Part shown: positions 45,499-51,452 of the stretch, piece by piece
Layout of the letters: every line of letters starts with the position of its first letter
Numbering within the stretch: position 1 is the first letter of the stretch
IMG/VR virus record: IMGVR_UViG_3300045241_000033
Coordinates: 1 to 51,452 of that record
Length of the DNA stretch: 51,452 nt
Direction: 5' to 3' (one strand)
Source: a virus
The notes under the pieces: generated by a model
Seen by the model: only the letters and a program-made list of their open reading frames with translations
Databases searched by the model: none
What the model was told of the DNA's origin: nothing
Translations under genes and position numbers: made by a program

Positions 45499-46326
45499 AT
45501 GTCCCTTGTTTTCGAGCAGTACACAGACCGTCTCAGGCGCAAACGCAAGAGCCCGCACAGCTTAGCGGGCTTCGCCACAGCGTCCACCCGGCTCGAACGC
45601 TGGCTCGCGGCCCAGGGCCTGACGGCCGAGACCGCTACGTACGTCCAGCTGGAGGACTACTTCGACAACCTGGCCGCCGAGCTGAAGCCGAGCACGGCCG
45701 AGACCCACCTCAAGTACGTGCGGGCCGCGTACAACTACGCGATCCTCCGGGGCACGATCCGGGCGAACCCGGCGCTCGACCTGGAGGTCGCGAAGGGCCC
45801 GGACGTCGAGCCCACGATCATCCCGAACGAGTGCCTGCGGACGGTACGCGACCGCATCACGCTGCAGCGGGACTGGATCTTCTTCCACCTCCTGGCGTAC
45901 ACCGGGATGCGGCGGGCCGAGATCGTCGGACTGCGCTGGGAGGAGAACGTGCTCCTGGACGACCAGACGATCCGCGTCGTCGGGAAGGGTGGGAAGCTGC
46001 GGCTGATCCCGATCCACCCCGCGCTCGGGGAGGTGCTCAGCAAGTGCGAGAACCTCGGGCCGTTCGTCGTCTACTCGACGGGGAAGCGCGGCATCGCGTC
46101 CGAGACGATCCAGGACATCACGAAGCGCCTCTCCCCCTTCTACACGCCGCACGACTACCGGCGGACGGTGGCCACGAGCCTCGCGCGGAACGGCGTGCAG
46201 GAGAACATCATCGACCGGATCATGGGCTGGTCGGCGCGGACGGTGCGTGACCGCTACTACGTCAACGTGGCTGTCGAGGAGCTGCACCGGGGGATCCTCA
46301 AGCTGTACGCGGACGACCCGGTATGA
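45499..46326 (+). CDS. int: Tyrosine integrase
   Basis: 275 residues. N-terminal SAM-like core-binding domain to about 95, then the catalytic domain: R138 in TGMRRAE, K around 163-166 (GKGGK), H218-x-x-R221 in PHDYRRT, W244 in place of the second histidine, and the tyrosine at 253 or 254 (DRYYVN). Catalyses site-specific integration and excision. Short: no extended arm-binding N-terminus is obvious. ATG with TAGGAGG upstream; promoter at 45441. Supports a temperate life style. Confidence 0.92.
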   Translation: MSLVFEQYTDRLRRKRKSPHSLAGFATASTRLERWLAAQGLTAETATYVQLEDYFDNLAAELKPSTAETHLKYVRAAYNYAILRGTIRANPALDLEVAKGPDVEPTIIPNECLRTVRDRITLQRDWIFFHLLAYTGMRRAEIVGLRWEENVLLDDQTIRVVGKGGKLRLIPIHPALGEVLSKCENLGPFVVYSTGKRGIASETIQDITKRLSPFYTPHDYRRTVATSLARNGVQENIIDRIMGWSARTVRDRYYVNVAVEELHRGILKLYADDPV

Positions 46327-46455
46327 CACAGACCCTAGCCCCCGCCCTACCTTGGTATGCGGCCGGGGTTACCCGACGTCCCCACCACGGACGAAGCCGG
46401 GCGCTCCGGCCGCTAGCTATTTATGACACACCGGACGGCCGCTAAACGAAGCAAA

Positions 46456-46485
46456 GGGCCCCCATCACTGGGGGCCCACTGTTTT
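46456..46485 (+). terminator. Terminator after integrase
   Basis: GGGCCCCC and GGGGGCCC pair perfectly around six bases, then ACTGTTTT. It also faces the end of the leftward block from the other side. The 46327-46455 gap before it has no gene. Confidence 0.8.
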
Positions 46486-46518
46486 CTTCCCCGCCAGGGA
46501 AAGAACACCTGACGGAGT

Positions 46519-46863
46519 CTAGAGGATCTCCTTGAGTTCACGGAGCGCATCGAGTACAGCCTCGGTGCGTTCCAGCTCGCGGAGCCTCTTCTTCAGATGC
46601 TGGTTCTCGCGGATCAGACCCTCCTGCGGGTGGATCCAGCGAGCCTCGTACTCGTTGAACCCCCGGACCCAGGTCAGCTCGTACTCCTCTTCGAGCATCG
46701 CTGTCAGCACGGGAGTAGTGCGGTCTGTCTCGGCGGTCATGATTGGGAAGGTCATCAGCGACGGGACGCGTAGACGCCGACCCATCAGCAGAGATTTCTC
46801 GATGTCTCGTGTCTCCCCGCCGAACGGTCCACCTTTGAAGTGGATGCGGAACGTGACGCTCAC
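46519..46863 (-). CDS. Hypothetical protein, last of leftward block
   Basis: 114 residues: N-terminal beta segment (VTFRIHFKGGPFGGETRDIE), a middle with FPIMTAETD, and a C-terminal coiled coil (RENQHLKKRLRELERTEAVL). GTG start coupled as GTGA. Unknown function. Confidence 0.6.
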   Translation of the reverse strand: MSVTFRIHFKGGPFGGETRDIEKSLLMGRRLRVPSLMTFPIMTAETDRTTPVLTAMLEEEYELTWVRGFNEYEARWIHPQEGLIRENQHLKKRLRELERTEAVLDALRELKEIL

Positions 46864-47069
46864 GGGAGGTGGAACTCCAGATGCGTGAACAGCAGGGCGA
46901 CGAGCGCCCCGACGGTAACGCGGACGGCCGTGCCGTACTTCCGGCTGGCCTCGTACATCCAGATTTTCGCACTGAGCGTCTGGCCGTAGCGGTAGCGCGT
47001 GACGTGCGCGACCAGCTCGGCCACCCAGAACAGGGCGAACAGGATCAGGATGATGATCGTGAGGATCAT
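46860..47069 (-). CDS. Small two-helix membrane protein
   Basis: 69 residues. Transmembrane helix at residues 2-18 (ILTIIILILFALFWVAEL), a basic loop, and a second one near the end (VTVGALVALLFTHL). ATG after CGGAGG. Early membrane protein, possibly superinfection exclusion or lysis-inhibition related, which is inference from topology only. Confidence 0.6.
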   Translation of the reverse strand: MILTIIILILFALFWVAELVAHVTRYRYGQTLSAKIWMYEASRKYGTAVRVTVGALVALLFTHLEFHLP

Positions 47070-47269
47070 CGGTACCTCCGACGGAGGATCCGGCTCGGCT
47101 GCCAGTGCTTCCAGAACAGCGGTGTGAACGTCCGCCACGAGAAGCGATGCAGCGCACGCGTCGGCAGGAAGCCCATCACGTACAGCCGGAACATCAGGCC
47201 GTGGTACGCCCACCGCCGCAGGGGGATGGGCGGCATGTCCGCGTAGTTGAGATCGCGGGGCCGCTTCAT
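47066..47269 (-). CDS. Small basic hypothetical protein
   Basis: 67 residues, arginine- and proline-rich, with an aromatic middle (WAYHGLMFRLYVMGFLP) that might be membrane-associated. Coupled by ATGA on both sides. Not recognised. Confidence 0.55.
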   Translation of the reverse strand: MKRPRDLNYADMPPIPLRRWAYHGLMFRLYVMGFLPTRALHRFSWRTFTPLFWKHWQPSRILRRRYR

Positions 47270-47580
47270 CGAAGCTGCCTCCACCAGATCCGAAGACGAC
47301 GCAGCCGGTACTTCCGGCCGTCGCCTTTGAACGTCTGCTTGGCGGCGTACTCGTCCAGCTCGTCCGCAGCCCGCCACAGCGTCCACCCGAGGTCGCGCAT
47401 CGCTGACGTTGTCGGATAGACCTCGGCCCGTGTCCGTGCGTAGGCTCGGAACATCAGCTCCGGCCTTCCCTTCGTGAGGTAGACCCCGTCGCGGCTCAGC
47501 AGGGTATCGAGCACAGCCTCCTCTACCCGCACGCGCGAGTAGAGGAAGTCGTGGGTGTCGGGGTGGATAGGTGTGCTCAC
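47266..47580 (-). CDS. Hypothetical protein
   Basis: 104 residues, helical and basic, ending YRLRRLRIWWRQLR. GTG start coupled as GTGA to the 27-residue ORF. No family recognised. Confidence 0.55.
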   Translation of the reverse strand: MSTPIHPDTHDFLYSRVRVEEAVLDTLLSRDGVYLTKGRPELMFRAYARTRAEVYPTTSAMRDLGWTLWRAADELDEYAAKQTFKGDGRKYRLRRLRIWWRQLR

Positions 47581-47660
47581 GCGCAGTACCAGGCCCGGTA
47601 GACCCGGAGACGTGTCTCCAGATCGAAGTAGTCCGGGTTGAGGTAGATGACGGCCCTCAA
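47577..47660 (-). CDS. Tiny ORF coupled on both sides
   Basis: 27 residues (LRAVIYLNPDYFDLETRLRVYRAWYCA). TTG start overlaps the upstream stop as TTGA and its own stop overlaps the next GTG as GTGA. The double coupling is the support. Confidence 0.45.
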   Translation of the reverse strand: MRAVIYLNPDYFDLETRLRVYRAWYCA

Positions 47661-47887
47661 GTGGCGCGCCTCTCCAACCACGTCAGCTCCCAGAGCGGGT
47701 AGACGACGCCGTCGTCGTGTTCGGTGTCGTCAGGCGTTATGAGGCCCGCAACACCCTCACGCGCATGTACTACGAGGATGTCGTCGGGTGCGACGACGTG
47801 CTCTTGCGGTTCCTGATTCGGGATCCGAAGCGTGGCGACCATCGGCCAGACCTTCGACGGGTTGTGGATCTTGCCGTAGACGTTCAC
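47657..47887 (-). CDS. Small hypothetical protein
   Basis: 76 residues, mostly beta (KVWPMVATLRIPNQEPQEHVV, then DDILVVHARE). GTG start coupled to the metallophosphoesterase stop as GTGA. Unknown. Confidence 0.6.
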   Translation of the reverse strand: MNVYGKIHNPSKVWPMVATLRIPNQEPQEHVVAPDDILVVHAREGVAGLITPDDTEHDDGVVYPLWELTWLERRAT

Positions 47888-48843
47888 GAGGCGCGCCTCC
47901 CCATCCGACTCGACCAGCCTTGGCCCTCGACGGTGAGGTAGCCCTCGCTGTCGATGAAGCCGTAGCCGTTCTGCCAGTTCGGGTAGTTCGTTGACCGCTG
48001 CAGGTACTGCGTCTTCTCTTTGTCGAAGAAGCCGCCGATCTCTGCGACCGTGAACTGCCCGCTCGGGTCATGCCCGATGGCGGTGTGGTGCGAGTGCCCG
48101 GTGATGACGTTCATGAGCTTCACCGATGCGAGGCGACGAGCCCCAGACAGCGGCACGCTCGTGTACGACTTCGGGTGCGCGACGAAGTAAGGGCCGCGCG
48201 GGGTCTCCACGATCTGGTGATCGAGGTTCGACAGGGTGATGCGATCCATGAGCTTCGGATCCAGCTCGTGGAACATCATCCGCATCGCCGTGGCGAACGG
48301 CACCTTGTACCCGAGCGAGCGATGCACGCGGGCGTCGTGGTTGCCCCAGCTGAAGTAGACCTTGTCGAAGGTCTCCAGCAGCTTCGACATCGTGCAGGTC
48401 GAGGCGTACAACTCGGCCGGTAGGCCGCCGCTCTCCTGCTTGAAGTCGAACACCGACAGTGCGTCCAGGTTGAAGAAGTCCCCGTCGATCAGGAGCCAGT
48501 TCGTGGCCTTGACCTCGCGGGCGTGCTCGATGAACGTGTTCACCAGCGGAAAATCCGTGAGCGGCAGATGCCAGTCGGCGGTCACCGCGCCGGGGCCGTC
48601 CTTCGCTACGTCGATGCGGATCGGCTTCTCCAGGGAGACAGCGACACGCTGCTGTGCGTAGGTCGGCACGAGGTACTGCGGCTCGATGAGCCCGGCCTGC
48701 TCGGCCTTGTGGAGACCGCGGCGGACGGCCGCTTCGCTGACGTCAAGAACGTCGGCGATCCTTACGTTGCTCAGGCCCTGCTCTTTCAACTCGACGTAGG
48801 CCTGTGGATCATGCTTGGGCTGGGACAGGTTAGGTGCCTCCAT
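47884..48843 (-). CDS. Metallophosphoesterase with N-terminal HTH
   Basis: 319 residues. An HTH (SNVRIADVLDVSEAAVRRGLHKAEQ, residues 25-49) precedes a calcineurin-like phosphoesterase: D90-x-H92, GD 121-122, GNHD 167-170, H223, and GHSHH at 249-253. It could be a nuclease, a nucleotidase or a signalling phosphoesterase; the HTH would bring it to DNA. ATG coupled to the sigma region-4 gene by a 14-base overlap. Confidence 0.8.
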   Translation of the reverse strand: MEAPNLSQPKHDPQAYVELKEQGLSNVRIADVLDVSEAAVRRGLHKAEQAGLIEPQYLVPTYAQQRVAVSLEKPIRIDVAKDGPGAVTADWHLPLTDFPLVNTFIEHAREVKATNWLLIDGDFFNLDALSVFDFKQESGGLPAELYASTCTMSKLLETFDKVYFSWGNHDARVHRSLGYKVPFATAMRMMFHELDPKLMDRITLSNLDHQIVETPRGPYFVAHPKSYTSVPLSGARRLASVKLMNVITGHSHHTAIGHDPSGQFTVAEIGGFFDKEKTQYLQRSTNYPNWQNGYGFIDSEGYLTVEGQGWSSRMGRRAS

Positions 48844-49129
48844 TGATGTAGAAGAGTGTGTCTTCGAGTCCTTTGCGGTAGCGCTTGCTTACCGCCTGCT
48901 GACTGACGTGAAGGAGCTGGGCCGTCCCCTCTTGCGGAACGCCGATGAGCCCGTGCAGGAGCACGACCTCCCAGTGCTTCTTCTCCAGCCGTGCTAGTGC
49001 TCGGTCAAGATCGGCTATCGAGATCAGAGCGCGCATACCGCGCGGTGATGTGTTCGCCTGCGCGCGGAGCACCTCGTACGTCTCGATCATCGCCCGTATT
49101 TCCTTCTCGCCGTACGGGCTACGAACCAT
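48830..49129 (-). CDS. Sigma-70 region 4-like HTH protein
   Basis: 99 residues. The C-terminal half (VLLHGLIGVPQEGTAQLLHVSQQAVSKRYRKG) is a sigma region-4-type helix-turn-helix. No region 2 is present. The overlapping upstream gene (49119-49493) carries region 2, so the two may form a split sigma factor. ATG overlaps that gene's end by 11 bases. Could otherwise be a stand-alone regulator. Confidence 0.65.
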   Translation of the reverse strand: MVRSPYGEKEIRAMIETYEVLRAQANTSPRGMRALISIADLDRALARLEKKHWEVVLLHGLIGVPQEGTAQLLHVSQQAVSKRYRKGLEDTLFYINGGT

Positions 49130-49493
49130 CCGCCGAGAGGGGCGGCGTACCGTGCAGGTTGCGGAATTCCGCGGGACGTCCCTGCACCTTTCCTTCAGCG
49201 CCGCGACTCGGCAGCTGCGCGAAGTAGTCGGGGTCGAAGTTCGACTCGCCGACCATGTCGATGGGCAGCATGGCCTCGTACGGGACTGCGGACTTCCGGT
49301 TCAGCCACCGGACGTAGTCCTTCATCCGGTTGTCGATCATTTCCGCAGAGGGGCAGATGCGCTTCTCCAGCGACTGCCACACGAAGATCAGACCCTCCTG
49401 TACGAGGTCGTCCTTCTCCGCTCCGCGCTTGCCGTCGTACCTCCGGGCAAGACTCTCGACGGTGCCCATGTATGCGGACACCGCCGAGTTCAT
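49119..49493 (-). CDS. Sigma-70 region 2-like protein
   Basis: 124 residues. LARRYDGKRGAEKDDLVQEGLIFVWQSLE and the following helix with MIDNRMKDYVRWLNRK match sigma region 2 (core RNA polymerase binding and -10 recognition). A flexible C-terminal tail follows. No region 4 within the gene; the next gene supplies it in another frame. ATG eight bases after the upstream stop. Confidence 0.6.
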   Translation of the reverse strand: MNSAVSAYMGTVESLARRYDGKRGAEKDDLVQEGLIFVWQSLEKRICPSAEMIDNRMKDYVRWLNRKSAVPYEAMLPIDMVGESNFDPDYFAQLPSRGAEGKVQGRPAEFRNLHGTPPLSADGS

Positions 49494-49501
49494 GTCAGTG
49501 G

Positions 49502-49720
49502 TCAGGGCTTCGTCTTCCGCTGCTTCGGCGGGTCGATCAGCCGGGCGTACGTGGTGAGGCCCTTCGCCAGTCGCCGTGCAACGGCGGCCGACATGTTCAC
49601 GGTCTCGCCATCGAGGACGACTCGGATGTACGGCTTCGTGCTGTAGTAGCCCCTGGAACCGAGCCCGTCGAGGCGCTGTGCTGCGCCGACGAAGATCAGC
49701 TCTTCGCGAATCAAGGCCAC
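49502..49720 (-). CDS. Small hypothetical protein after SSB
   Basis: 72 residues: beta N-terminal half (ELIFVGAAQRLD, IRVVLDGETVNMS) and a helix (AAVARRLAKGLTTYARL) with a basic tail. GTG start one base after the SSB stop. Possibly a small nucleic-acid-binding protein. Confidence 0.6.
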   Translation of the reverse strand: MALIREELIFVGAAQRLDGLGSRGYYSTKPYIRVVLDGETVNMSAAVARRLAKGLTTYARLIDPPKQRKTKP

Positions 49721-49721
49721 G

Positions 49722-50102
49722 CTAGTACGGGATGTCGTCGTCGTCTTCGACCGGAGTCGAAGTGCGGCGGCTGCTGCCCTCGTCGTCCCGGACGCCTTCG
49801 TCCATCGAGCCGAGCACGAAGATCGAGCTGACGGAGAGGTTGTTGTACGTGACCGGCTCGCCTGCCTTGTTCGTGCCGTCGTTGCGGTCGAACTTGCCCT
49901 TCAGCACGACGATGTCGTTCTTCGCGACCTTGACGTGCTCGTGCGAGTCCCAGAGCGTTGCGCTCACCTTGATAGCGCTGCGGCCGAATCCGGCCTGGCT
50001 CACGACGATGTTGCGGATGTCCTGCCCGGACTTGGTCGTGTTCTCGTTGGGCTCGAACTCCACGACGCCGACGACGGTGCGGTACGTTGCTTCAGATGCC
50101 AA
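49722..50102 (-). CDS. ssb: Single-stranded DNA-binding protein (complete copy)
   Basis: 126 residues. OB-fold-type core (TYRTVVGVVEFEP, SAIKVSATLWDSHEHV, IVVLKGKF, VTYNNLSVSSIFVLG) and an acidic tail ending DDDDIPY, the usual SSB tip for partner binding. TTG start with AGAGGAGA upstream, between the nuclease and a small basic protein. A slightly different, truncated copy begins the window. Confidence 0.9.
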   Translation of the reverse strand: MASEATYRTVVGVVEFEPNENTTKSGQDIRNIVVSQAGFGRSAIKVSATLWDSHEHVKVAKNDIVVLKGKFDRNDGTNKAGEPVTYNNLSVSSIFVLGSMDEGVRDDEGSSRRTSTPVEDDDDIPY

Positions 50103-50114
50103 GTGTTTTCTCCT

Positions 50115-50504
50115 CTAAGTGGATTGGTAGGCGGGGTCGTACGCTTTTCGGTACGCCCGCACGAAGTGGCCCCACGACATGCGAATCTCCGTTTCCTCCC
50201 ACCTCGGGGGAATAACGGCGTCGATCATGGCGTAGTAGTCGCGCGTGAACATCTGGACGCAGTCGCGTCCTCCGCGCTTCGCTTCCTTGATTGCGAGCAC
50301 GGGGGGAAGCCCGGCCTTCGCTGCGTTCTCGACGGCCTGCTCCCAGTACGAGGTCAGGAAGGTGTACTTCTTGACGTACTTGATCTCCAGACCGACGCGG
50401 AGGCCTACGCAGTCGGGCGTGTCCGTGCCGGTCGGGCCGGAGCGTTCCCCGCCCAGCACGCGGCACTTCTCCCTCTCAACCCTCTTCCAGGGTTTATCCG
50501 CCAT
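50115..50504 (-). CDS. PD-(D/E)XK-type nuclease, right variant
   Basis: 129 residues. Same catalytic part as the copy at 320-718 (PD...LEIKY) with a few substitutions, but a different segment near the C-terminus (MIDAVIPPRWEETEI instead of LGDLAGRRFVDHYTEE). Both forms are open and keep the terminal SWGHFVR...PAYQST. Two alleles of one gene in the population. Confidence 0.7.
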   Translation of the reverse strand: MADKPWKRVEREKCRVLGGERSGPTGTDTPDCVGLRVGLEIKYVKKYTFLTSYWEQAVENAAKAGLPPVLAIKEAKRGGRDCVQMFTRDYYAMIDAVIPPRWEETEIRMSWGHFVRAYRKAYDPAYQST

Positions 50505-50685
50505 AGCGACCGCGCCGCTCGAACTCACGCGCATACTTCTCGTCGTCCTTCAGACCGTCCACCTCGCGCGCAAGCAGCTCGAAGAACGTAAGAACTCTCC
50601 GCTGACGAAGCCAGAGCCAGCGCCAATCACGTTTAGTGTGGGAGACGCTAGCCAAGTAGCTCGGCCAGCCCTTCGTCGGTAACAC
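50494..50685 (-). CDS. Small hypothetical protein (duplicate copy)
   Basis: Identical to the 63-residue product at 708-899. Confidence 0.5.
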   Translation of the reverse strand: MLPTKGWPSYLASVSHTKRDWRWLWLRQRRVLTFFELLAREVDGLKDDEKYAREFERRGRYGG

Positions 50686-51085
50686 CGAGCGGCTGGATCA
50701 GGTACTCACGTCGTGTGTACGAGTAGCCGATGATCTCGAACAGCTGGTGGCCGACACGGACAACGTCGGGGAAGCTGAGCTTGTGCCGTACATCGCTCCG
50801 CACAACGTCGCGCGAGTCGATGAAGTAGAAGTCCTCCCGAACCTTGACGCTCGTGTCCTTGAGGTCGATGACGCTCTCGGGCAACTCGTCCACCGCGGCG
50901 GACGACTGCTCCTCCAGGAACATCGTCACCTTCTCGGGCCAGTCTTCATCGACCGAGCCGGTGGGGATCCAGAAGGTACGCATGTCGCAGACGAGGCACC
51001 TCTCGAACTGCTTGTTGTGCGGGTAGTTGACGTTGTGAATCGAGCAGCGGCGTGCCCCGTCTCCGGGATCGCTTCGGTCGAACAT
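50648..51085 (-). CDS. Zinc-ribbon hypothetical protein (duplicate copy)
   Basis: Identical to the 145-residue product at 862-1299. Confidence 0.7.
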   Translation of the reverse strand: MFDRSDPGDGARRCSIHNVNYPHNKQFERCLVCDMRTFWIPTGSVDEDWPEKVTMFLEEQSSAAVDELPESVIDLKDTSVKVREDFYFIDSRDVVRSDVRHKLSFPDVVRVGHQLFEIIGYSYTRREYLIQPLGVTDEGLAELLG

Positions 51086-51452
51086 CAGTAGGGTGGCTCC
51101 TCCTCTTCGACTCGCTCCACCCGCGCCCAGCCGTCGTTCTCGATGTCGCCCACGATCTCCGCTTGGAGAGTGGACATGAGACGACGAGGCTTCGAGGGGA
51201 AGATGTTTAGCTTGCCGGTCTTGACGCCGCCCTTACCTTCGGCGGCGACCACTGAGATGACTTGGTCTGCGGAGTTGCGAATGGCAGACGCGCCGCGGGG
51301 GCCGCTGCCTTGTTTGTCGGTGTGGTGGACGAGCAGTACGGCTGCGCCGGTATCGCGTGCGATGGGGATGACGCCGCCCCGCATGAGTCTCGTCATGTCG
51401 GGGTTCGAGTTCTCCTCTGCGCCGAGCGTGACGCGACTCAGTGAGTCGATCA
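51085..51452 (-). CDS. Primase-helicase, C-terminal part only (contig end)
   Basis: About the last 122 codons of the gene complete at 1299-2630; the N-terminal part lies beyond the contig end. Contains the histidine pair (VHHTDKQG) but not Walker A or the TOPRIM domain. Confidence 0.9.
   Translation of the reverse strand, partial: IDSLSRVTLGAEENSNPDMTRLMRGGVIPIARDTGAAVLLVHHTDKQGSGPRGASAIRNSADQVISVVAAEGKGGVKTGKLNIFPSKPRRLMSTLQAEIVGDIENDGWARVERVEEEEPPY

Larger units (their letters stand above)
49796..51452. repeat. Right copy of terminal direct repeat
   Basis: Matches 1-1666, nine bases shorter because of the indel in the nuclease gene. See the left copy. Confidence 0.9.

Noticed and set aside
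1-51452. CRISPR array or rRNA genes
   Set aside because: No regularly spaced direct repeats with unique spacers and no rRNA-like conserved segments were seen on either strand.

Overview
This window reads as an essentially complete genome of a temperate, short-tailed (podovirus-like) actinobacteriophage, presented as a linearised circular map. Evidence for a phage: terminase large subunit, portal, scaffold, major capsid protein, head-to-tail adaptor, beta-propeller-like tail hub, tail-fibre-like proteins, a lysis cassette and a tyrosine integrase. There is no long tape-measure gene, and large internal-virion-type proteins follow the tail genes, which points to a podovirus plan. Evidence for an actinobacterial host: uniformly high GC, many GTG and TTG starts, strong GGAGG ribosome binding sites, a tRNA gene without encoded CCA, and small proteins of types familiar from actinophages. 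Bases 1-1666 recur at 49796-51452, so the unit genome is about 49.79 kb and the contig overlaps its own start. The two copies differ in the first ~695 bases, so the assembly joins two variants.

Layout. (a) The leftward block runs from about 19.0 kb to base 1 and continues, across the circular junction, from 51452 to 46519. It encodes DNA metabolism (SSB, PD-(D/E)XK nucleases, TOPRIM primase-helicase, a DNA polymerase I split into two genes, an ERF annealing protein, a dATP/dGTP diphosphohydrolase-like enzyme and a HAD phosphatase). It also holds regulators (an ECF-type sigma factor and a region-2/region-4 sigma pair on separate genes), a ClpP-like protease, a thioredoxin-reductase-like flavoprotein, a secreted zincin-like protein, two HNH endonucleases and many tiny coupled ORFs. 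(b) A control region at 19.0-20.9 kb has no convincing protein gene. It contains divergent promoter-like sequences and, from about 19.98 to 20.87 kb, a strongly structured stretch that looks like a large non-coding RNA ending in an intrinsic terminator. (c) The rightward late block, 20.9-44.9 kb, carries packaging, head, tail, internal virion and lysis genes. (d) A short integration module at 45.0-46.5 kb has a small ORF, a tRNA-Thr(CGT), an integrase promoter and the integrase.

Most leftward genes are coupled by 4-base ATGA, GTGA or TTGA overlaps. Where coupling is interrupted, a GC-rich hairpin is often followed by a conserved start-associated sequence, CCCCGCCAGAAAGGA, just before the start codon. 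This hairpin-plus-leader cassette recurs nine times between 12.6 and 19.0 kb. The most interesting features are the polymerase split exactly inside the TGRxSSS...QNIP motif with four genes in between, the candidate large structured RNA, the start-associated cassettes, and the two-gene sigma factor. No immunity repressor was recognised although an integrase is present.
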